Assembly: GCA_018417955.1 (NCBI GenBank)
Contig: JACTVC010000019.1
Location: 682,001-746,000, forward strand
From: Laccaria trichodermophora
Lineage: Eukaryota; Basidiomycota; Agaricomycetes; Agaricales; Hydnangiaceae
Length of the DNA stretch: 64,000 bases
Direction: 5' to 3'
Part shown: positions 55,942-64,000 of the stretch, piece after piece
Numbering within the stretch: the stretch's first letter is position 1
Layout of the letters: every line of letters begins with the position of its first letter
Program-made: the position numbers and the translations under genes
The notes under the pieces: generated by a model
The model's input: the letters and a program-made list of their open reading frames with translations, nothing else
Told to the model about the DNA's origin: nothing
Databases searched by the model: none

Positions 55942-58900
55942 TCACATATCCCATTCGTCCCACATCGCAGGCACCAATGCGCTCAGTGGAGTCACTGGCA
56001 CGATCTCCGAGGTTTCTTTCAACGCCACTATTTTCTCGCTGACCCCGCCCCCGTCGTCTTTGTCACCCCTCATCGCAAATATTATCGGATCGTCTTTGCT
56101 CGTCATCGGCCCAGAGAACAATAATCGAATATCATTCCCCTCAATCACTTGTACGATCCGCCCGTTAGTGGCGCTCCGGATCTCAATAAACTCTGGGGAA
56201 AACAGGAGGACGTGACCCTGCCGGTGAGCATAGGATACTGCCTTTGTTTCCCACTTGATGTATCCGCATCTACGCGTTGGTTGTCCACGTCTGTTGATGT
56301 AGCACCCAAGGACTGTTTACAGTACAATCATCAGCTTGATCGAAGCAAGGTAGGACAGAAAAAAACGAACCATCATACACGACCAAAAGCTCATTTGCAT
56401 CCACCCGCACCAAACCGAGTGGCTTCGCACCTTCCAGATTGACCTTGAGCGTTGCAACTGCAGGGTTATTACTTGCGCCCTGGAGGTCGGGTACCACCGC
56501 TACGTCGGAGAGTGCAAGACTAGACAGAAACATTCAGAACACGGAGGTGGATTCGATAACCAGGACTTACTTCGTAGGGTCAACGGTTACGATTCCATCG
56601 TGAGTGCAGATCCCAATCGTCTTCACAAGCCCGACAACGTCGTACGCGTCCTTTGGTACATATCCTGGCTAGGTGCACATAAGGCATCCGTTTACTGCTT
56701 GTTGGTAAAATGTTGCTTACATCACCATACGGCCGATAAGAGACGATAGATGTGGCTGCAGTTCTAGTTGGCGATGGTATCACTTTTGAGGTATCAATCG
56801 CCTCCAAGACATGAAGGTTCAGCGTTGTACTCAATCGCTTCTTGGAGGCATAGACGACTAAAAACAATTTAGAACGAAAGTTAAGGCTGAACTTTGAAAA
56901 AGAAAACCGACGTAAAAACCGATGTCCAATTTGCAAATGCCTGCAGAAGAGTATATTGTTTTCGTTGCCTCCAATCCGTTCTGCCACCACCTCAAGCGTC
57001 TGTGGATGTGCGTGTCCAAGCCCGACCCGCACAATTGTTTCGAGAGAGTATGAGAATATGGATGAATCGGCGTGTACGACCAACTTATTGAACGTCTTGT
57101 CGCCTAGCGTCTGCAAGGCGGAGATAGAGGCCGGGTTGACATCATTCAGCACCTTTCGGAACTCTACAAGTCGTAACAGATGTTAGGAAGCATACTGGCG
57201 TTGAACAAATGGGCGTACGTTCCGTCCCGTAGAGGGCAAGGTAAATCCCAGATGCGCATCCCACGACGATGAACCTGCGTCCACCGTAGTCTGTGAATTA
57301 AAATCTCAACAACAAAAGAAGGTACGAAGTGCGAAAAGTGACACACTAAAGGGAACGCCACTGTTGATTCTTCCAGACGTTCGGGCTGCAGGTTCGCTTC
57401 TCCGGCCTGGCACTCGGAAAAAGTTGTCCGAGACTTTTTGAGGGTCAAACCACTACACTACTCATCAACCATCGCAAACAAGAAGATACCACAGGGGTTA
57501 AATTACCATGTTACTGTCCTGTCTGACCTTGTTGACGCCAATAGCGTCCACAAGCGCCGATTGCCATCGTTTTCGAAGAGCCTCCGTCGTCACATAAAGC
57601 GTATATCTCCGGGTTGCAAGATTAGATGCATGGTAAACCGTAAACGGATACAAAGTCACGGTTTGGTAGCGGAGGCTGTCGAGTATTCCACCATCTTCTA
57701 CGCGCTCCCGTCTTGTTTCGGGTGCTGAATCGAAGGTCCCAAGCCGCAGAAAGGAAAGTGGAATCGGCTGATGAAAGTGTTAGATTCCCTTCGTACAAAT
57801 GAAGCACGATTGTCATACTCTGGACATAAGGAGCCTTTTGATTGAGCCATTGGGACGTTTTTCTTCACGGGTGAGCAAGACTGTGGTGGGGAAGTCACTT
57901 AAACAGATACCTGGAACGAGATAACGCCTCACAAAAGTTGTCCAGCAGAGCAGCAACCAGCTCGGTCCAGCCGCCAGAAGAAAACCCTGTCTCAGAGCGA
58001 GCACGTCTTGAGACAGGGCCCGAGTGAACAAGAGTTCTACTCTCATCATAGAGATCCATATCCTAAGAAAGGTCAGGATAATCCGCAAAAAGGTAACATC
58101 AAGGAAACGTACAATGATTTCTCCTTTCTGGTACACCAAGCTCTCACATAGTTCCAACAACTTGACCTTGCTCTCTGCAGCCTCGATTCCCGGCTGCGTG
58201 CTCTTGATGCAGTCTTTCAATATCCCTAGGATGATGGGTAGGGTCTCCAAATCTGGATGACCATTCGTCTCGTCGGTGCGCTTCAATATTTGCTCAAGGA
58301 GGAGATTAAGTCGAGGCAATCGAGTGACAGGGCGAGAGAGGAAGGTGATCAAATCACGCCTTCTTATCCGCGGATCCATCGAGACGGATTCAATAAAGGT
58401 GGCATATGCGTGGTTCTTCTTGAGCTGCTGGCGGTGATGCGACTCTGAGAGAGGGTAGTGCTTAATGTATGTTTCGTATGCGGAACGGAAATCTGTTTTG
58501 AGCGTGGCTACGTTGCAGCGCGTTGAATGAGAATTTTGATAGAGAAGAGGGGACTAGTGCTCACTGTCAAGCACGATGTCAGCTACAGATTGTATGAGAG
58601 GGTGCTGATCGCGTTGCCGAGCAAAGAGGGCCGCGAGCATGGCCTGATGATGCGTCAGTATTTGATTGAGGTTTCCGAAAACCTCGTGAATGAAAGCCGA
58701 CAATTGAGGTTCGGGAATTATGGGTGGTGAAGCTTTCATAAGGCCCACGATGAAAACCTTGGGGAGCAGGTAAGAATCTACTTCCAAAAAAGCTCGAGAA
58801 ATATGCGTACCTCTTCCACAGCTTCCAAATCAGCGACATATTCTCTCTCCGCTGTGAAAACCTCGAACAACACAGACTGCCTTTGTACCTCTTTCTTTCC

Positions 58901-59725
58901 CAGTGCCTCTATCGCCTCATTAGGAACTAGTCGATGCCATTGCTGGTCTGCTTCAGCCAATTCCCCGTTCTGAAAGCGGCGCAGACCTTCTTCAGAATTG
59001 AGTCTGTTGCAGAGCTTGTGTATAGGACGGAAGCGGGAATATAAGCGACGTACGTAAAGTCGGATAGCTCGCGCTTGATACCATCGGTATCGTCCGTGAA
59101 AAACTGAGGTGAAGTTAATAACTGCACAAGGAATCCGAGGGTAAGTCAATATGCAAACCTCGTTCACCGGAGATGTATAAGTGTAATCATCGTTATTCTG
59201 ATAATACGATGAAGCAGTGGACCCAAATGACGCTACGGAGGGATCTTGGTGGATGCCAATTGAGCGAGAAGGCGTTGGGCCGACATCGCTCTGACTGTGG
59301 TGGTGACTTTGTGGTCTACTCGCACTAGGGAGCTGCAGGGTCGATTCCCTACTTGACTGCTTGTGCGAAACAGAACGGTAGATTTGGGGTTCAGGGAAAG
59401 CCATTGTGGGGGTTCCAATTGCGGAAAAGCTGGTGGAACGACTCGAAGGGCGATGATGCCGTTCGTTGGCCGGGTGAGGTCGTGCATTGGCTATGGGAGG
59501 TCGGGCGTTATCCAAAGGGGTATTTGACGCATGCGCGTGCTGTGTATCAAAAGGGTTGGAGTGATCACCATCGTATGCCGGGGGTGATACTTCAAATGTA
59601 TAGGCTGGGAAGCGAGCTGGGCTGGGATGCATGGGGTTTCGAGAACCAAAGGGAAGGTGGCCACCCACAGCGATGGATACATGGGGTCGATGGTGGCCGT
59701 CGGTAGCGTCGACATTGTGCGGCAT
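55942..59725 (-). CDS. Rho1 guanine-nucleotide exchange factor with DH, PH and CNH domains (Rom2/Rgf-like)
   Basis: It activates Rho1 GTPase for cell-wall integrity and actin polarity at the cortex. It starts at 59,725 (MPHNVDATDGHHRPHV) with a ~190-residue Pro/Ser/His-rich disordered region. The DH domain spans roughly 58,960-58,000: EALGKKEVQRQSVLFEVFTA, EREYVADLEAVEE, PPIIPEPQLSAFIHEVFGNL, DPRIRRRDLITFLSRPVTRL. The PH part is around 57,870-57,540 (SIKRLLM, LYPFTVYHASNLATRRYTL, RKRWQSALVDA). The CNH domain (about 57,450-56,150) includes ESTVAFPL, SWDAHLGFTLPSTG, RLSTTLNLHVLEAIDTSKVI, and it ends MWDEWDM. Ten or more short exons; I have not fixed every junction. Gene order of domains matches fungal Rom2/Rgf1 except that no DEP domain was seen. 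Confidence 0.85.
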
Positions 59726-59964
59726 AATTGCACAACGATATTGCGACGGTTAGTAGGGTTATCAGAACCGGGTCGGTGATGGCTGCTTTTGGCAAAGGCG
59801 TGCAAAGGTGTGCACTTGGCGGCTATGTAAAAAGTAATTTATAAAATTAGTGCTGATAGTGCTATAGTGAGTTGAGGTTTGTGGTACTATAGTGAGTCGA
59901 GGTTTACGTTGACGACGCCGTCCTCCAGTCTTCAGCACCCTCCTAAACGTCTCGTGAAATAATG
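59726..59964. other. short intergenic segment
   Basis: About 240 bp between the RhoGEF start and the RMND1 stop, both genes on the minus strand. It contains a direct repeat GTGGTACTATAGTGAGT / GTGCTATAGTGAGT (59,860-59,900). Nothing else noted. Confidence 0.5.
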
Positions 59965-61303
59965 TCATCCCTGCATGGCAAACTTTGCGTCATCTTTCTC
60001 CCTCTTCTCTTTAGGTCCTACAATCATCTCCCACAGCTCGGGTCCATCACGGATTATCGCCTAAAATTGCATGAGAAAAAGTAGGTTGAAGCGAGAGAAG
60101 GAACGCACGATGACAACTTCGACTGCGATGAGGGCGATAATGATCAGTTCCATTGAATGAGTCGAGGACTCGGTAAGTAGTTGTCGTAGCATTGACTGAA
60201 CCTAAGGGAAAAAATTCGTACGCCAGAAAGTGTGGACAGACAATGGAAAATACCTCGGCCGCATACGTGATTTTCTCGTTGACAGAGTCTATCCGAGCCC
60301 TGACTTCTAGAGCGTTGCTCAAAGATTTGAAGTAACCTATTCCAAAAGTCGCATCAAGTAAACTCTCAAAACTGGTTTAACGTACGCTCTAGCTCTGGCT
60401 CAGCCCAGTAAAAGTCTGGTGTTTCACTGAAATTTTCTCTATTCAAATTCAACCCTTGTCTGAATTTCATAAGTTCGCCCAGTTTCTTGATCAACTCCGT
60501 TCGTCCCATGCCAGGCTTTCCAGTTTGCGCCAGGGCATGAGGAAGTCGGGCCATGGATGTTAGGTAGTCGTCCAAAGAAACCTCGAGCGCAGAAAGCGCC
60601 GTAGATCGGGACAGCGCTTGAGAGAACGCGTACCGCGCGAGAAGAGTGTCTGTCGGGAAAGCCATGGGAGGAAGATTTTTAGGGAGCAAATCATCCTCAT
60701 TCACAGGCGAAGTCTGCCCAAGAATGATTAAATCACCCTGGAGTCGCGTTTTTCTAAACAGCCCCAAAAATCCAGTCATCTATTCAGCTCAAAAAGATAC
60801 GCACCACTCAACTCGATAGGGTCAACCACAAACTCTAGTTCCTCCGTCTCGGGCTCTTTCAAGGGCTCTACCTCGATTCCAGGGGCGTTTCCAATTACTT
60901 CAACAGCGAACCTCTTGGCTTCGTCTTCCCCTAGCCCCCAACACACAAAGCTACCGTTGGAAAAAACGAACACCTCTCCCTCTTTACCATCCTGACCCCA
61001 TTTCGGCACCCACCACGACTCGTGGAGTGCCTGTGCGCGGGGTGGAAGATTGCTATGTCCCCGCAACCGTGAAAGCAAATATCGTTCAGAAGTTGCAAGG
61101 GTAAATACGGGTTGGATTTCCCCCCGGGTTGGCGTCGGATTGGAGCGTATTGGCAAAGAAGCTGACGCAGACCGACGAAGAGGAGTAGTTGCTTTTGGCT
61201 TCGCCTTGATGTCCGAAAGCCCGTCTTCAGGGTTGTTTGCATCGGGTCGCTGGCTAGCGAACGCCCTCCGTTGAAGAGGACGAGGCGGTGTGAGATGGCG
61301 CAT
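59965..61303 (-). CDS. RMND1/DUF155 family mitochondrial protein
   Basis: RMND1 and yeast Rmd/Sif relatives are mitochondrial or membrane proteins; human RMND1 supports mitochondrial translation. From 61,303 the N-terminus (MRHLTPPRPLQRRAFASQRP) looks like a presequence; 61,357 is an alternative ATG. Conserved parts are EVFVFSNGSFVCWGLGEDEA, the EKTRLQGDLIILG segment (intron placed between E and K), FPTDTLLARYAFSQALSRST, DYLTSMARLPHALAQTG, DFYWAEPELE, and SNALEVRARIDSVNEKITYA. A hydrophobic segment near the C-terminus (MELIIIALIAVEVVIV) is the membrane anchor of the family. The end is KFAMQG with TGA at 59,965-59,967. Divergent from NDUFA8. Confidence 0.88.
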
Positions 61304-61444
61304 GAATTGCCCATCTTTCAAGAAACCAAAGTTGAAATGCACTCTTTGACAAAACATGGAGGTCAGGAAGAGAAAAGTCAGTGGAAACTACGTGATGTGA
61401 CTCCTTACAACCCGTGTGACATAATCACACCTCCATCCCTTACC
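61304..61444. promoter_or_regulatory. 141-bp divergent promoter between RMND1 and NDUFA8
   Basis: The two ATGs point away from each other with only 141 bp between them (88 bp if RMND1 starts at 61,357). Both products are mitochondrial, so a shared bidirectional promoter is likely. No TATA box is visible; GTGACTC and CGTGTGACATAATCACAC-like short palindromic sequence occurs at 61,397-61,430. Confidence 0.5.
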
Positions 61445-62385
61445 ATGACTTCTTCACAGTCTGGTTCGTTGTCTACCCATGCATACCAGGACCCGACACC
61501 TATGCCAGCGGATGTCCCAAAGGTGGCGGAACTTGGGGTAACGAGTGCGCCATTGAAGAGCGCGGCGTTCTTTTTGGGAGCGTATTGCAAAGAATTCAAC
61601 GGTATGTTTACTTGTTTGAATAAATAAGGAGGCGGACGAAGCTAATGTGTGAGTTGGATAGATGATTTCATGCTCTGTAAGAACGAGAGTCGTGATCCTG
61701 GACATTGTTTGAAGGAAGGGAGAAGGGTGACAAGGTGTGCGACTGATTTGTGAGTACCGTTCATTTATTACGGTTCCTTGCAAACATCCCACTGCATTGC
61801 TTCCTTTGGATTGGCCATACCGCGGCGAGTTGGGCTGCGGCTACGTTCAACGCGCCGTGTTTCCGGGTGTCCGCACGTCTTAATCGGGTATGCAGTCAAC
61901 CCAGGCGCGTAGGCGTGACTTTCTCCACTTCGTTACTTTTCGGATGGTCTCGACATGCAAATGGCCGCCGTATATTGCGGCCCCATATTCCGTCTTTACT
62001 TCCAAACTCCTACTGATTGAAACCACCCGCAGAATAACAAAGATGCGGGAGAACTGCTTGCAACAATTTGAATCCCACTGGGAATGCTTAGAACGGAATA
62101 ACCAGGAAAGTAGCAATCCCAATCGTTACCACTGATTTCGAACCCTTTATTTCAACACTGAGTGCCGTCTCTCGCAGGAATACCACCTCTGCCGCAAACC
62201 CGAACGAACACTCAACTCTTGCATGTTCGAGAAACTCGTGCGTCTCCTAGAGTTTCATTTGTAATATCCTCTTTTTGACTTTTCCTGGCCAACAGGGCCT
62301 TACAAAAACGATCCCCGGCTCACCAGCAGGCCAACTACCGATACATGAAGTCCAAAACCCGATCTACAAGGGAATCCAGAAATGA
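61445..62385 (+). CDS. ndufa8: NADH:ubiquinone oxidoreductase 19-kDa subunit (NDUFA8/PGIV, twin CHCH)
   Basis: An accessory subunit of respiratory complex I facing the intermembrane space. Five exons (61,445-61,601; 61,662-61,749; 62,033-62,105; 62,178-62,237; 62,296-62,385) give 155 residues in frame. The twin CX9C-type cysteines are visible: AAFFLGAYCKEFN, DDFMLCKNESRDPGHCLKEG, TRCATDL, ITKMRENCLQQFESHWECLE, RNNQ, EYHLCRKPERTLNSCMFEKL, and the end TIPGSPAGQLPIHEVQNPIY. Three introns are GT-AG; intron 2 is long (283 bp). Intron 3 joins Q and E in the only way that keeps the conserved frame, and its donor reads CAG|GAAAGT, that is GA rather than GT. Either a rare GA-AG intron or a sequence error. 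Confidence 0.88.
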
Positions 62386-62541
62386 TGTTGGGTTTGCAGA
62401 GGAGGTCATGGAATGGCATTAGAAGACTTTGTTAGAAAGTATGTATCTACTGAACGCTGGTCATCCGTAGACAGTTCCGAGTGAGGAGGAACCGAGTGTG
62501 TCAGGGTTCAATAAAGTAAATTGAATTTCTAGAGTCGTGGC

Positions 62542-64000
62542 ATGTCCACCCTCCTCCGCTTCCGCCCTCTCACCACGAGGAACACCGTAAGATCTTTCAC
62601 CCTTAACACTCACCACCAACCGGACTTGGCGGTCAGCGCGCGACACGCAATTTACATCTCCAACTCTACAAACCCGTATTTCAACCTGACATTGGAGGAC
62701 TGGTGCATACAACTCCTTCCCTTCTGCTCCTCCGATCACGACTCAAATTCAATAGGCTATTCAGACATAAATCCCCTTCGGACCCGCTCCTGCTCATATA
62801 CCGCGACGAGCCGTGCGTCGTCATTGGCAGAAATCAGAACCCGTGGAAGGAGGTCAACTTCGACGCGCTACGTTCGCACCCAGGTGTTCCATTCCTAAGG
62901 AGAAGGAGTGGGGGTGGGACGGTCTATCATGTAAGTCTTTCTATTCACTTTTCACCTCACATTTCTCCCTGATTAATGGGTGCTTCAGGACCTAGGCAAT
63001 ACAAACTTTTCCATCCACCTCCCACGCACCTCCTTTGACCGCCATGTAACGGCGCAGATCGTCTTACGCGCCGTGCGTTCGCTGGGTGTTGCGACGGCAG
63101 TTTTGAATGAGAGGAATGATATTTGTGTTGGGACTGATAAGATGAGTGGCGCTCCTTCATCGTGCCCCGCGTCTTGCAGGGTTTTTGGCCCTTCGAAACA
63201 TGCCTCTTACCCATGTTTTCTTGCCTTCCTCCTATACTTCATTTATTGAAAAAAGCAAGGCTGACAATGACATATTTGTAGACACGTCTCAGGCTCAGCC
63301 TACAAAATCGTAAATAAACGCGCCTATCACCATGGCACGATGCTCATCTCAACGCGGCTCGACACTTTGGGCGATTTATTACGTCCCAAGGATAAGGTAT
63401 GTATTCATCGCTTTGCTCCTAGAGAAGGCCCAGACGTAACATCGCTCATTTGAAGGATAGCATGGTTACAAAGGGCGTTGCATCCGTCCGCTCTCCTGTT
63501 TGCAACCTGCAGCAATACGACACCAATGTCACACATGAAGCGTTCACAGCCGCTGTTATTAATGAATTTCAAAAAGAGTATGGAGTAAACGAGCAAGTAA
63601 GCCTTTACGTTATATATATGTGTACTTAGTTCTCAAGAACCGGTTGCTCCTCTACTAGCCATGTATTGTCCACGAAACAGATGACATAAAAAACATCGAA
63701 TATATCCGAAAAGGCATGGCGGAGCTCCCTGTACCTCTTTCCCTCCCTCCCTGAACATCTCCCCAGGCTGATTGATACTCTGCTCCGCAGACATGGGATT
63801 GGGCCTATGGCCAAACGCCCGAATTCACATATACCATCAACCGTACATTCCCCTGGGGAGATGTTGTAAGCCCTTTACCCCCCTCCCCCTGTCCTAGACT
63901 TGTAATCGCCACCCTTCCGCAGTCTGCTGAAATTCGTGCAAAACATGGAGTCATCCTCGACTGCTCAATCAAAGCTGCGGGCACCTCACACGGGACAGTC
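62542..64000 (+). CDS. lipoate-protein ligase A, mitochondrial (partial, cut by window end)
   Basis: It attaches lipoate to 2-oxoacid dehydrogenase and glycine-cleavage subunits. MSTLLRFRPLTTRNTVRSF looks like a mitochondrial presequence. Then come AIYISNSTNPYFNLTLEDW, LLLIYRDEPCVVIGRNQNPW (family motif with the RNQN), PFLRRRSGGGTVYHDLGNTN (the RRxSGGG lipoate pocket), VLNERNDICVG, SGSAYKI (catalytic Lys), HHGTMLIST, VTKGVASVRSPV, and TWDWAYGQTPEFTY near the end. Introns after LEDW, TVYH, DK, KDK, NEQ and GDV. The intron after NDICVGTDK lacks an obvious GT-AG solution that keeps the conserved SGSAYK motif (see findings). Right end missing beyond 64,000. Confidence 0.88.

Overview
This window is from a filamentous fungus, almost certainly a mushroom-forming basidiomycete (Agaricomycetes). 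The right-hand genes are split by many introns of about 45-75 bp. They encode typical fungal proteins, including an Hst4-type sirtuin, a Yck-like casein kinase, a Kre9-type GPI protein, a Rom2-like RhoGEF and an ERp29-domain PDI. The retrotransposons have gag and protease signatures I recognise from agaricomycete Ty3/gypsy elements. Everything was read by eye; no alignment or database search was run.

Positions 1-34,800 are a transposon graveyard with clear nesting. One Ty3/gypsy element lies on the minus strand from about 18,876 down to 936 (gag, protease, RT, RNase H, partial integrase). It is cut by a MITE at 1,652-2,675 (7-bp TSD), a repeat-rich insertion around 5,590-6,970, and a complete second LTR element at 7,342-16,329 (5-bp TSD ATCGT). 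One LTR of that second element is itself cut by a 1.6-kb hAT-like element at 14,423-16,022 (8-bp TSD GAAGATTG). A related hAT-like end at about 935 cuts the integrase and carries a tRNA-like (SINE-like) segment. The second LTR element encodes one giant ORF without recognisable pol.

Positions 22,404-31,255 form an 8.85-kb palindromic element. Its two nearly identical inverted arms of about 2.68 kb flank a 3.5-kb low-complexity spacer, and the whole is bounded by an 8-bp TSD (TTTTCCGT). To its right lie a 448-bp foldback element and an 840-bp pogo-like MITE.

Positions 35,100-64,000 are euchromatic and gene-dense. In order they hold an Hst4-like sirtuin (-), a small mitochondrial protein (-), bifunctional PFK2/FBPase2 (-), an HNH-nuclease-domain gene (-), casein kinase 1 (-), a GPI-anchored Ser/Thr-rich protein (-), a TDP2-like phosphodiesterase (-), an ERp38-type PDI (-), Sqt1/AAMP WD40 (+), a RhoGEF with CNH domain (-), RMND1/DUF155 (-), NDUFA8 (+) and lipoate-protein ligase (+, cut by the window end). 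Three neighbouring genes are mitochondrial: RMND1 and NDUFA8 share a short divergent promoter, followed by lipoate ligase.

The most unusual signals are the giant-arm palindrome, the pol-less LTR element with a 2,040-codon ORF, a 2-nucleotide exon in the GPI-protein gene, apparent non-GT splice donors in two adjacent mitochondrial genes, and a duplicated pfk2-CK1 junction that brackets the HNH gene.
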